Assembly: GCF_900114255.1 (NCBI RefSeq)
Contig: NZ_FOSL01000004.1
Span: forward strand, 248,001-312,000
Reading direction: 5' to 3'
Origin: Neomesorhizobium albiziae
Lineage (GTDB): Bacteria; Pseudomonadota; Alphaproteobacteria; Rhizobiales; Rhizobiaceae
DNA: 64,000 nucleotides
Both the position numbers and the translations under genes were made by a program. The notes below the pieces were generated by a model. The model saw only the letters and a list, made by a program, of their open reading frames with translations. It did no database searches and was not told the origin of the DNA. Each line of letters begins with the position of its first letter. Positions within the stretch are counted from its first letter, which is position 1. Shown here in pieces: positions 20,914 through 29,757 of this stretch.

Positions 20914-21117
20914 TTTCCCTTCTCCCGCTTGCGGGGGGAGGGTGGCGCGACGCGCCGGATGAAGGGCGGAGGACACGCGCAAGTTTCGCTGCCCCTCATT
21001 TTCCTGCAGGCATCTTCTCCCCGCAGACGGGGAGAAGACGAATGGCAATCCCTTCGCCCTCCGACCACCGCGTGCGGTAATTGCAGCCGCCCCCAGCCGT
21101 CGATAATAGGAGCAGGC
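20914..21117. repeat. Intra-operon palindromic repeat pair
   Basis: This 204-bp gap within the polyamine-type importer genes holds two GC-rich palindromes. The first lies around 20919-20942 (CTTCTCCCGC with a purine-rich partner). The second is a perfect hairpin at 21014-21037, CTTCTCCCCG/CGGGGAGAAG with a 4-base loop. A GGCGCGACGCGCC palindrome sits between them near 20944. This is the common rhizobial intergenic repeat type. Its position right after the binding-protein gene suggests a transcript-stability or partial-termination role. Confidence 0.7.
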
Positions 21118-22155
21118 ATGTCCGGCCTTTCCCTGAATGACATCACCAAGACGTTCGGCGACTTCACGGCCGTCGACAACGTCAGGCTCGACGTGCCGCA
21201 CGGCACTTTCGTCTGCCTGCTCGGCCCTTCCGGATGCGGCAAGACCACGCTGCTCAGGATGATCGCCGGCCTGGAGGAACCGACCGCCGGCGCCATCGTG
21301 CTCGACGGCAAGGACATTACGCCGGTTCCCACCCACAAGCGCGAACTCGGCATGGTGTTTCAGTCGCTGGCGCTGTTTCCGCATCTCTCCGTGGGCGACA
21401 ACATCTCGTACCCGCTGCGCATCCGCGGCGCCTCGCGCGACGCGCAGAAAAAGCGCACCGAGGAGCTGCTCGCGCTCATCCATCTCTCCGGCTATGCCGA
21501 CCGCCCGGTGGCGAAACTGTCTGGCGGTCAGCGGCAGCGCGTGGCGATCGCCCGCGCGCTCGCTATCTCGCCAAAACTCTTCCTGCTCGACGAGCCGCTC
21601 TCTGCGCTCGACGCGAAATTGCGCGAAGCCATGCAGGTGGAGTTGCGCCAGTTGCAACAGAAGCTCGGCATCACCACCATCGTCGTCACCCACGACCAGC
21701 GCGAGGCTATGACCATGGCCGACCTCGTCGTTGTCATGGGCAACGGCAGGATACGCCAGGCCGCCTCGCCGATCGAAATCTACCGCAAGCCTGCCGACGC
21801 CTTCGTCGCCGATTTCATCGGTTCCACCAACCTTCTCGAGGTAACGACCGACAGCGCCGGGCGCGCCATCGTGCTCGGCCAGGCCATCGCAGGGTTGAAG
21901 CTGCCAGCCGGAGCCAGCAAGGCATCGCTATCGATCCGGCCCGAGGACGTGCATCTCGACATGCCGGGCAAGGATGCCATCGGGGGCACCGTCACGTTCG
22001 TCCGCGATCTCGGCGGCACCATCGAGACCTTCGTGGAGGCCGGCGGCGCCAGTATCGTCTCGGTGGCGACGCCGCGCGAACGCCCGAACGTCAAGCAGGG
22101 GCAGAAGGTCGGCGTCGTGCTGCCGCCCGAGAGCTGCGTGGTGCTCCCCCAATGA
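21118..22155 (+). CDS. Polyamine-type ABC transporter ATPase (PotA-like)
   Basis: A 345-residue ATPase with Walker A GPSGCGKTT, signature LSGGQRQRVAIARALA, Walker B LFLLDEPLSALD, H-loop VVTHDQREAM and a C-terminal TOBE-like regulatory domain (about residues 240-345, including LSIRPEDVHL). The ATG at 21118 is chosen because a TAGGAG site lies just upstream and the family N-terminus MSGLSLNDITKTFGDF follows. In-frame sequence further upstream is repeat DNA. Its stop overlaps the permease start. Confidence 0.9.
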   Translation: MSGLSLNDITKTFGDFTAVDNVRLDVPHGTFVCLLGPSGCGKTTLLRMIAGLEEPTAGAIVLDGKDITPVPTHKRELGMVFQSLALFPHLSVGDNISYPLRIRGASRDAQKKRTEELLALIHLSGYADRPVAKLSGGQRQRVAIARALAISPKLFLLDEPLSALDAKLREAMQVELRQLQQKLGITTIVVTHDQREAMTMADLVVVMGNGRIRQAASPIEIYRKPADAFVADFIGSTNLLEVTTDSAGRAIVLGQAIAGLKLPAGASKASLSIRPEDVHLDMPGKDAIGGTVTFVRDLGGTIETFVEAGGASIVSVATPRERPNVKQGQKVGVVLPPESCVVLPQ

Positions 22156-23006
22156 GACGCGAGCCGCCGCGGACGCTGGCCGACTATACGCCGCTGGCTT
22201 TTCCGGCGCTGATGCTGATCGTCTTCTTCGTCATCCCGTTCTCGACGATGATTGCGGTGAGCTTCTTTCAGCGCAATCCGGCCGGTTTTTACACGCCGGA
22301 TTTCGTCTTCGACAATTACGCGCGCTTCCTGTCGCTGTTCTTTGCCAAGGTGCTCGGCTTCTCGCTGATGCTGGCGGTGCTGGTCGCGGTGTGTTGCATC
22401 GCCATCGCCTTCCCGTTCACCTATCTGCTCACCAGGCAGTCGCGGAAGATGCAGACTGTCTGGCTGGTCTGCCTTTTGTCCGTGCTGTCGCTGTCGGAGG
22501 TTATCATTGGTTTTGCCTGGCAGACGCTTTTTTCGAGAACCGCCGGCATTACCAATCTTCTGGTCGCAATGGGATTGATGACTGAGGCAAAGGCGCTCAC
22601 GCCGGGATTTGGCGCGGTGCTTACCGGCATGGTCTACCAGGCGCTGCCGTATACGATCCTGGTGCTTTATCCGGCGCTTGTACGGCTCGATCCGACGCTA
22701 CTTGAGGCGGCCCGCACGCTAGGCGCTTCTCCCGTCCGCGCCTTTCTCAACGTCGTGTTGCCGGCGCTCAGGAACACCATCGTGGCGACCCTCATCATGG
22801 TCTTCGTCTTTGCGCTCGGCTCTTATCTGCTGCCGCAGATGCTCGGCAGGCCGCAGCACTGGACGCTGTCGGTGCTGATTACCGACCAGGCGATCTATCA
22901 GTCCAATATGCCATTCGCCGCTGCTATGGCGGTTTTCCTGGTGCTGATCTCGCTGGCTCTGGTTGGGTTGACGCTGATGCTCGGGCGCAGGGAGAACGCG
23001 GGATGA
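22152..23006 (+). CDS. Polyamine-type ABC permease (PotB-like)
   Basis: A 284-residue inner-membrane permease with about six transmembrane segments and the EAA loop LLEAARTLGASPVRAF. The ATG at 22152 overlaps the ATPase stop (ATGA). It overlaps the second permease by 4 bp. Confidence 0.9.
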   Translation: MRREPPRTLADYTPLAFPALMLIVFFVIPFSTMIAVSFFQRNPAGFYTPDFVFDNYARFLSLFFAKVLGFSLMLAVLVAVCCIAIAFPFTYLLTRQSRKMQTVWLVCLLSVLSLSEVIIGFAWQTLFSRTAGITNLLVAMGLMTEAKALTPGFGAVLTGMVYQALPYTILVLYPALVRLDPTLLEAARTLGASPVRAFLNVVLPALRNTIVATLIMVFVFALGSYLLPQMLGRPQHWTLSVLITDQAIYQSNMPFAAAMAVFLVLISLALVGLTLMLGRRENAG

Positions 23007-23806
23007 GCGAAAGATTGCTGCGGCGCTTCTACTTCTTCCTGGTCGGGCTGTTCCTCGCCGCGCCGCTGGTCGTGGTCGCGGGAGTTTCAGTCAATGAGAA
23101 GCAGGATCTAGCCTTTCCGCCGAAAGGCTTTTCGCTGGCATGGTACGGCCAGATATTCACAAATCCGGAATGGCGGCTGGCGCTGATCCATTCGGTCACG
23201 CTTGCTGTCTGTTCGGCTGCGATCGCGGTGGCCATCGCGCTGCCGCTGTCATGGTTCCTGTGGCGACGCATCGCACCCTGGGCGAATATCTTCCAGGTTC
23301 TGGGCCTGGCGCCCTTCATCCTGCCGCCGGTCATTACGGCGCTCGGATTCCTCACGTTCTGGGCGACCGTCGGGCTTTTCGGCCAGTTCTTCACCGCCAT
23401 CATCAGCCACGCCATCTTCTTCGTCACGCTGCCGCTGGTGACCTTGTCGCTCGGTTTCGCCTCCATCGACCGCTCGCTGGTGGAAGCCGCATCGACCATG
23501 GGAGCCGACGATCGCACGGTGCTGAAAACCGTCGTGCTGCCGCTGATCCTGCCCTACCTCGTTTCCGGTTATGCCTTTGCCTTCGTGCTGTCGCTGAACG
23601 AATACATCGTCGCCTACATGACCATAGGTTTCACCACGGAAACGTTGCCCATCAAGATCTTCAACGCGCTGCGCTACGGCTACACGCCGACCATGGCCTC
23701 GGTGTCTGTGTTCTTTGTCGCCATCGCTGCGTTGGTGTTCGGGCTGATCGCCAAATTCGGCGATATCAGGCGGCTGCTCGGCGCCATGTCCTCGGATGCC
23801 AACTGA
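23003..23806 (+). CDS. Polyamine-type ABC permease (PotC-like)
   Basis: A 267-residue permease with six predicted membrane segments and the EAA loop LVEAASTMGADDRTVLK. It pairs with the PotB-like protein. Its stop codon overlaps the first base of the following amidase gene (TGATG), so transport and hydrolysis are coupled in one operon. Confidence 0.9.
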   Translation: MSERLLRRFYFFLVGLFLAAPLVVVAGVSVNEKQDLAFPPKGFSLAWYGQIFTNPEWRLALIHSVTLAVCSAAIAVAIALPLSWFLWRRIAPWANIFQVLGLAPFILPPVITALGFLTFWATVGLFGQFFTAIISHAIFFVTLPLVTLSLGFASIDRSLVEAASTMGADDRTVLKTVVLPLILPYLVSGYAFAFVLSLNEYIVAYMTIGFTTETLPIKIFNALRYGYTPTMASVSVFFVAIAALVFGLIAKFGDIRRLLGAMSSDAN

Positions 23807-24579
23807 TGAAACTCGCAATCCTCCAGATGCAGGCGGCATCCGGCGACCCCGCCGCCAACCTTGACCGCATCGGGCGCGCCATGCGTGAGGCCGCAGAACA
23901 GGGCGCCGATCTTCTCGTCACCCCGGAACTGGCGGTCACCGGCTACGGGGCTGGCGAAGCCATCACAGACCTCGCCGAAGCTCCCGATGGCAAGACGGCG
24001 ACCAGGCTGCACGGCCTCTCACTGGAAACCGGCGTTGCGGTCACTGCCGGCTTTGCCGAGCGCGACGGCGATACCGTCTACAACAGCGCCATGCTGGTCG
24101 ACCGGCGCGGCGTTTTGGAAGTCTATCGCAAGTCGCATCTTTACGGCCCTTACGAGCGGGAGCTGTTCACGCCGGAAAAACCCTCCGCTAGCATCATAGA
24201 CTTCCGCGGCATAAAGCTCGGCATGTTGATCTGCTACGATGTGGAGTTCCCGGAGAATGTGCGGCGTCTGGCGCAGGCCGGCGCCGAAGCCGTGCTGGTG
24301 CCGACAGCGCTGCCAGCGAGCGGCCATGCCGCGCTGATCGCCCGCAAGATCATTCCGGTGCGCGCCTTCGAGAACCAGATATTCGTCGCCTATGTCAATC
24401 ATTGCGGCGCCGACGAGCGGTTTTCTTATGCGGGGCTTTCAGGCGTCGCGGCGCCGGATGGCTCGATGCTGGCCGAAGTGGGTGAAACCGGCGAAGAACT
24501 GCTGTTCGCCGACCTGCGGACCGAGGATTTTGCCGCCTCGGCTTCAGAAAACACCTATCTGGCCGATCTGCGGGTTTGA
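23806..24579 (+). CDS. Nitrilase-superfamily carbon-nitrogen hydrolase
   Basis: A 257-residue cytoplasmic amidase. The Glu-Lys-Cys triad is visible in TPELAVTGYG, YRKSHLYGPYE and MLICYDVEFPE. The start at 23806 (MKLAILQMQAASGD) matches the family. It is translationally coupled to the polyamine-type importer and lies in the same unit as the agmatinase-family gene. Family members include N-carbamoylputrescine amidase and omega-amidase, so removal of an amide or carbamoyl group from an imported amine is a reasonable inference. It converges with the KAS III-like gene 12 bp away. Confidence 0.85.
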   Translation: MKLAILQMQAASGDPAANLDRIGRAMREAAEQGADLLVTPELAVTGYGAGEAITDLAEAPDGKTATRLHGLSLETGVAVTAGFAERDGDTVYNSAMLVDRRGVLEVYRKSHLYGPYERELFTPEKPSASIIDFRGIKLGMLICYDVEFPENVRRLAQAGAEAVLVPTALPASGHAALIARKIIPVRAFENQIFVAYVNHCGADERFSYAGLSGVAAPDGSMLAEVGETGEELLFADLRTEDFAASASENTYLADLRV

Positions 24580-24591
24580 TGGGCAGCCGCG

Positions 24592-25716
24592 CTACATCTT
24601 CCTGACGATGACACTGCCGGCGGAATAACCCGCGCCGAAGGAGCAGATGACGCCGTAGCTGCCGGGGGGCAGGTCGTCGGAGAATTTCGAGAAGGCGATG
24701 ATCGAACCGGCCGAGGACGTGTTGGCGTAATCCTGCAGCACATTCGGCTGCTCTTCACGCGTAGGCTCGCGGCCGAGAACCTTCTGGCCGATCAGGTCGT
24801 TCATTGCCTTGTTGGCTTGGTGCAGCCAGAGCCGCGACAGCTGAACAGGCTTGAGTCCGGCCTCGGTGAGGTGGCCGAGCATCAGTTCGGCGACCATCGG
24901 CACCACCTGCTTGAACACCTTGCGGCCTTCCTGGTGGAACTGCATGTCGCGGCGATCGGCCATGTGGCCTTCGCGCGTGCGCCGCAGGAAGCCGTTATTG
25001 TTGCGGATATTGTTGGAAAATTCGGTCAGCAGCCGCGTCGAAAGGATCTCGAAGCCATCATCGGTTTCGGCATCCTCGGCCCGCTGGATAATAACCGCCG
25101 TGCAGACATCGCCGAAGATGAAATGGCAGTCGCGGTCACGCCATTCCTGATGGCCCGAGGTTATTTCGGGATTGACCATCAGCACCGCGCGAGCCGAGCC
25201 GCTGCGGATCATGTCGGCTGCAAGCTGGATGCCGAAGGTCGCCGACGAACACGCGACGTTCATGTCGAAGGCGAAACCCTTGATGCCTAGAGCCTGCTGC
25301 ACCTCGATGGCGATGGCCGGATAAGCGCGCTCGTGATTGGACGCCGCGCAGATGACGGCGTCGATGTCGGCCGCCTGCAGGCCGGCCTTGGTCAATGCCT
25401 CGTCGGCCGCCTTCACCGAAATCTCGGCCATGATCGAGAGGTCTTCCTCGGCGCGTTCCGGCAACACGGGGTGCATGATCCCGGGATCAAGAATGCCGAA
25501 TTTGCTCATCACATGCCGGCGCTCGATACCGGACGCTTTCAGGATGAACTCCTCGCTCGACAGCGGCATCGGCTCGCGCTCGCCGGCTTCGATCGCGTCG
25601 GCATGAAGCTTGTTCTGGCGATGGGCATATTCGTTGTAGGAGGCCACCAGTTCGGCATTGGTGATGATTTCTTCGGGCGTGAAGATGCCGGTTCCAGTGA
25701 TGGCGGCCTTGTGCAT
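24592..25716 (-). CDS. 3-oxoacyl-ACP synthase III-like enzyme (FabH-like, divergent)
   Basis: A 374-residue thiolase-fold condensing enzyme. The Cys-His-Asn triad is C156 (NVACSSATFG), H299 (LWLHQANKAMND) and N332 (DYANTSSAGS). It is about 55 residues longer than housekeeping FabH, with extra sequence near residues 25-60 (KLHADAIEAGEREPM). This suggests a specialised acyl-condensing role rather than fatty-acid initiation. The ATG at 25716 is chosen from the family start MHKAAITGTG. The gene follows a dehydrogenase pair on the same strand after 127 bp, so cotranscription is possible. Confidence 0.8.
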   Translation of the reverse strand: MHKAAITGTGIFTPEEIITNAELVASYNEYAHRQNKLHADAIEAGEREPMPLSSEEFILKASGIERRHVMSKFGILDPGIMHPVLPERAEEDLSIMAEISVKAADEALTKAGLQAADIDAVICAASNHERAYPAIAIEVQQALGIKGFAFDMNVACSSATFGIQLAADMIRSGSARAVLMVNPEITSGHQEWRDRDCHFIFGDVCTAVIIQRAEDAETDDGFEILSTRLLTEFSNNIRNNNGFLRRTREGHMADRRDMQFHQEGRKVFKQVVPMVAELMLGHLTEAGLKPVQLSRLWLHQANKAMNDLIGQKVLGREPTREEQPNVLQDYANTSSAGSIIAFSKFSDDLPPGSYGVICSFGAGYSAGSVIVRKM

Positions 25717-25843
25717 GGCATTTCCCGTCGCGTTTTTTCTTTGGCCCAATCGAATAGGGCACGCCCTTGCGCGGTCAAGCCCAATCCGCCCCGGGCGGTG
25801 GCATGCCGAGAGCTTATCCCTGCGAATTCAGCGGCAAATGAGT

Positions 25844-26593
25844 TCAGATGCAGCGGCCGCCATCCACCTCGAGCGCAATGCCGGTGATGAAGGCAGCCTC
25901 GTCGGAAGCCAGCCAAAGTGCCGCGTTGGCGATGTCGAGCGGCGTCGACAGTCGGCCGAGCGGGATCGATGCCCGGAACTTAGCCCGAAGTTCCGGCGTG
26001 TCCTCGCCCATAAATTGCGCCAGCATGCCGGTCTCGCCGGCGACCGGGCAGAGGCAATTGACGCGGATGTTCCGTGGCGCCAGTTCCACTGCCATCGACT
26101 TGGTGGCGGTGATCGCCCAGCCCTTCGACGCGTTGTACCAGGTCAGGCCCGGCCGCGGCCTGAGGCCCGCCGTGGAAGCCGTGGTGATGATCGAGCCGCC
26201 ACCCTGCTTTTCCATGAGCGGCACCACGGCGCGCGCGGCATGGTAGATCGCCTTCATGTTGACGGCGGTGATCAGATCGAAAGTAGCCTCTTCGACGCCG
26301 AGCATGTCGCCATTGCGGTGGGTGTAGCCGGCATTGTTGACCATGATGTCGATATGGCCGAATGCCTTCATGGTCGCATCCACCATCTCGTCGAATTCGG
26401 ATTTCTGCGAGACGTCGGTCTGTGTCCAGATCGCCTGTTTGCCGATCTCGCCCGCGACACGCTCCGCCCCCTTGGCGTTCAGATCGGCCACCACCACTTT
26501 GGCGCCTTCCTCGGCAAACCGTTTGGCCATGCCTTCGCCAAACCCGGATGCCGCCCCGGTGATTACCGCGACCTTGTTTTCCAGACGTTTCAT
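25844..26593 (-). CDS. Short-chain dehydrogenase/reductase (classical SDR)
   Basis: A 249-residue Rossmann-fold oxidoreductase. It has the cofactor motif TGAASGFGEG, VNNAGYTH, and active-site Tyr and Lys in YNASKGW. An acidic residue after the second strand (VVADLN) favours NAD(H). It starts 5 bp after the aldehyde dehydrogenase gene and is probably cotranscribed with it. An alcohol-to-aldehyde-to-acid pathway is plausible, but the substrate is unknown. Confidence 0.88.
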   Translation of the reverse strand: MKRLENKVAVITGAASGFGEGMAKRFAEEGAKVVVADLNAKGAERVAGEIGKQAIWTQTDVSQKSEFDEMVDATMKAFGHIDIMVNNAGYTHRNGDMLGVEEATFDLITAVNMKAIYHAARAVVPLMEKQGGGSIITTASTAGLRPRPGLTWYNASKGWAITATKSMAVELAPRNIRVNCLCPVAGETGMLAQFMGEDTPELRAKFRASIPLGRLSTPLDIANAALWLASDEAAFITGIALEVDGGRCI

Positions 26594-26598
26594 GCTTT

Positions 26599-28074
26599 TT
26601 ACCCGTGGTTGAAGACGATGGTCTTGGTCGCCGACATGTCGTAGAGCGCCTCGAAACCCTTTTCGCGGCCGTGGCCGGATTTCTTGAAGCCGCCGAAAGG
26701 AAGCTCGATGCCGCCGCCGGCGCCATAACCGTTGACGAAGACCTGGCCGGCGCGAACACGCTTGGCGACGCGATGCTGGCGGGCGCCATCCCTGGTCCAG
26801 ATCCCTGCGACGAGCCCGAACTCCGTGCTGTTGGCCAGCCGTACCGCCTCCTCCTCGCCATCGAACGGGAAAAGGCTCAGCACAGGTCCGAACACTTCTT
26901 CCTGCGCGATTGTTGCTTGCGGATTGACCGACCCGAACAGCACCGGCGCCTGATAATAACCGCCCGCCGGCGCATTGGCATGGACCGAACCTTTTGCGAG
27001 CACCGGAATTCCAGCTTCTTGCGCCGCGTCGATGATGCCGGCGACGCGCTCCTTCTGGCGCGGGTTGATCAACGCGCCGAGATCGAGGTCGGCATCGTGC
27101 GGTCCGGCAACCAGTTTTGAGAACCGCTCGGCGAGGCTGTTGGCGACCTTGTCGTAGATAGGCCGTTCGATCAGCACCCGGCTGCCGGCCGAGCAGGTCT
27201 GGCCGCCATTCTGGATGATGGCGTTGACCAGCACGGGAAGTGCTGCCTCGATATCGGCATCGGCAAAGACGATCTGCGGCGATTTCCCGCCGAGCTCCAT
27301 GGTGACGCCCCGGTTGTTGATCGCCGCCGCCTGCTGGATTGCGGTGCCGGTCAGCGGCGAGCCGGTGAAGGTGACGTAGTCGACCAAGGGATGGCCTGAC
27401 AGCGCCGCGCCGGCCTCGCGGCCGTAACCGGTGATGACGTTGAAAACGCCCGCCGGGATGCCCGCCTCGAGCGCCAGTTCGGCCATGCGGATCGCCGTCA
27501 GCGAGGCATCCTCTGCCGGTTTGACCACCAGCGTGTTGCCCATCGCAAGGGCTGCGCCCGCGACGCGGGCAAGGATCTGCAAGGGATAGTTCCAGGGAAT
27601 GATGCCGGCCACCACGCCATGCGGCTCGCGCAGCGTCAGCGCGGTGTAACCGTCGAGGAAAGGGATGGTGTCGCCGTGGATCTTATCGCCGGCGCCTCCA
27701 TAGAATTCGAAGTAACGCATGGTGGCCGTGACATCGGCCTTGCCTTGCCGGACCGGCTTGCCGGTGTCGCGCGATTCGAGAGCGGCGAGTTCGGCGCCGT
27801 TCTTTTCCACGAGTTGGAAGAGCCTGGTCAGGCAGCGGCCTCGCTCGACCGCCGGCATTCGGCTCCACGGGCCCTCGTCGAAGGCGCGCCGCGCGGCTTT
27901 GACGGCACGGTCGACATCTGCTTCGCCGGATGCGGGGATCGAGGCGAACACCTTGCCATCGGAGGGCGAGGCGACGTCGATGCGCAATCCCGACAGCGAA
28001 TCGACAGGCTTGCCGTCGATGAACTGCATGAAAGCCAGACCTTCTGCGACGGTGCGCGAAAGATGCGTGCCCAT
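26599..28074 (-). CDS. NAD(P)-dependent aldehyde dehydrogenase
   Basis: A 491-residue ALDH-superfamily enzyme. Catalytic Cys is in GGQTCSAGSRV, the general-base Glu is in TMELGGKSP, and cofactor contacts include IIPWNYPLQ. I chose the ATG at 28074 because AAGGAGGT lies just upstream. An in-frame ATG 30 bases earlier would place that site inside the gene. It is first of a unit with the SDR gene. Its nearest functional group cannot be settled from sequence; betaine- or gamma-aminobutyraldehyde-type activities are possible. Confidence 0.88.
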   Translation of the reverse strand: MGTHLSRTVAEGLAFMQFIDGKPVDSLSGLRIDVASPSDGKVFASIPASGEADVDRAVKAARRAFDEGPWSRMPAVERGRCLTRLFQLVEKNGAELAALESRDTGKPVRQGKADVTATMRYFEFYGGAGDKIHGDTIPFLDGYTALTLREPHGVVAGIIPWNYPLQILARVAGAALAMGNTLVVKPAEDASLTAIRMAELALEAGIPAGVFNVITGYGREAGAALSGHPLVDYVTFTGSPLTGTAIQQAAAINNRGVTMELGGKSPQIVFADADIEAALPVLVNAIIQNGGQTCSAGSRVLIERPIYDKVANSLAERFSKLVAGPHDADLDLGALINPRQKERVAGIIDAAQEAGIPVLAKGSVHANAPAGGYYQAPVLFGSVNPQATIAQEEVFGPVLSLFPFDGEEEAVRLANSTEFGLVAGIWTRDGARQHRVAKRVRAGQVFVNGYGAGGGIELPFGGFKKSGHGREKGFEALYDMSATKTIVFNHG

Positions 28075-28287
28075 GGCGTTTACCTCCTTGGTATCGTTCC
28101 GCAACGGTCCTATGTTGCAGCCGCGAAGGAACTGAACTCTTGTAGGCCTTGAGAAACGCGCGCCACATTCCGCGTGTCAAGCTTCCAGTGCGGGAATTGA
28201 GGATGTGACACCATGGCACTGGCAAATTTAAATCGATTAGATTATAGGCTTGCTCGCAACAGCGAGTCCTGAGAATACGGACAGACA
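28075..28287. promoter_or_regulatory. zwf upstream region with TTTAAATCGATTA motif
   Basis: This 213-bp divergent gap contains TTTAAATCGATTA at 28227-28239, about 48 bp before zwf. The identical 13-mer occurs at 33771-33783 between aglR and aglE. Its AATCGATT centre is palindromic, as in operators of LacI-type and similar regulators. The regulator is not identified. Confidence 0.5.
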
Positions 28288-29757
28288 ATGACCAGTCAGA
28301 TCATTCCAGTCGATCCTTTCGACTTCATCATTTTCGGTGGCACCGGCGACCTCGCCGAGCGCAAGCTGCTGCCTGCGCTCTATTACCGCCAGCGCGACCA
28401 TCAGTTTTCCGAGCCGACCCGCATCATCGGCGCTTCGCGCTCGAAGATGACCGACGAGGAATTCCAGACCTTCGCCAAAAAGGCGATTTCCGAACATGTG
28501 AAGCCCGAAGACATCGACGCCAAGGAGCTGAAGACGTTCCTGGCGCGGCTGTCCTACGTCGCCGTCGACGCCATGTCGGGCGAGGGCTTTGCCAAGCTGA
28601 AGAAGGCCATCGGCGAAAGCGACTGCATCCGCGCCTACTATCTGGCGGTAGCACCGACTCTGTTCGGCGAGATTTCGCACAAGCTCAAGGAACACGGGCT
28701 GATAACGCCGAATTCGCGCATCGTCGTCGAAAAGCCGATCGGCCGCGATCTTATCTCGGCCAGGGCGCTCAACGACCAGATCGGCGCCGATTTCGGCGAA
28801 CACCAGATATTCCGCATCGACCACTATCTCGGCAAGGAGACGGTGCAGAACCTGATGGCGCTGCGTTTTGCCAACGCGCTCTATGAGCCGCTGTGGAACT
28901 CCGCCCATATTGATCATGTGCAGATCACCGTGGCCGAAACGGTCGGCCTCGAAGACCGCGTCACCTACTACGACAAAGCCGGCGCGCTGCGCGACATGGT
29001 GCAGAACCACATGCTGCAGCTCCTGTGCCTGGTCGCCATGGAAGCGCCGTCGTCGATGGATGCCAACGCTGTGCGCGACGAAAAGCTGAAGGTTCTGCGT
29101 TCGCTGAAGCGGGTCAACGGCAACGAGGCACCCAAGCAGACCGTACGCGGCCAGTACCGCGCCGGCGCCTCCGCCGGCGGACCGGTGAAGGGTTATGTCG
29201 AGGAACTGGGCGCGGCGAGCAACATCGAAACCTTCGTCGCCATCAAGGCGGAAATCGCCAATTGGCGCTGGGCCGGAGTGCCGTTCTACCTCAGGACCGG
29301 CAAGCGGCTGGCGACGCGGGTTTCCGAAATCGTCATCGAGTTCAAGCAGATCCCGCATTCGATCTTCGAGGAAAGCGCCGGCAATATCACCGCCAACCAG
29401 CTGGTGATCCGCCTGCAGCCCGACGAGGGCGTCAAGCAATACATCATGATCAAGGATCCGGGTCCGGGCGGCATGCGGCTGCGCCAGATCCCGCTCGACA
29501 TGAGTTTTGCCCAGTCGTTCGACGGGCGCGCGCCGGATGCCTATGAGCGGCTGATCATGGATGTCGTGCGCGGCAACCAGACGCTGTTCATGCGCCGCGA
29601 CGAGGTCGAGGCGGCTTGGAACTGGATCGACCCGATCCTCAACGCCTGGCAGGAAAACCGGCAGGAAGCGCAAGGCTATACCGCCGGCACCTGGGGTCCT
29701 TCGGCTTCCATCGCGCTGATCGAGCGCGACGGGCGCACCTGGCACGAGAGCACCTGA
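28288..29757 (+). CDS. zwf: Glucose-6-phosphate 1-dehydrogenase
   Basis: A 489-residue cytoplasmic enzyme that oxidises glucose 6-phosphate to 6-phosphogluconolactone with NAD(P). It has the nucleotide-binding GGTGDLAERKLLPAL and the active-site RIDHYLGKE. Length is normal. The stop overlaps the pgl start (TGATG), and edd follows, forming the upper Entner-Doudoroff unit. The gene is preceded by the motif shared with the agl promoter region. Confidence 0.97.
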   Translation: MTSQIIPVDPFDFIIFGGTGDLAERKLLPALYYRQRDHQFSEPTRIIGASRSKMTDEEFQTFAKKAISEHVKPEDIDAKELKTFLARLSYVAVDAMSGEGFAKLKKAIGESDCIRAYYLAVAPTLFGEISHKLKEHGLITPNSRIVVEKPIGRDLISARALNDQIGADFGEHQIFRIDHYLGKETVQNLMALRFANALYEPLWNSAHIDHVQITVAETVGLEDRVTYYDKAGALRDMVQNHMLQLLCLVAMEAPSSMDANAVRDEKLKVLRSLKRVNGNEAPKQTVRGQYRAGASAGGPVKGYVEELGAASNIETFVAIKAEIANWRWAGVPFYLRTGKRLATRVSEIVIEFKQIPHSIFEESAGNITANQLVIRLQPDEGVKQYIMIKDPGPGGMRLRQIPLDMSFAQSFDGRAPDAYERLIMDVVRGNQTLFMRRDEVEAAWNWIDPILNAWQENRQEAQGYTAGTWGPSASIALIERDGRTWHEST

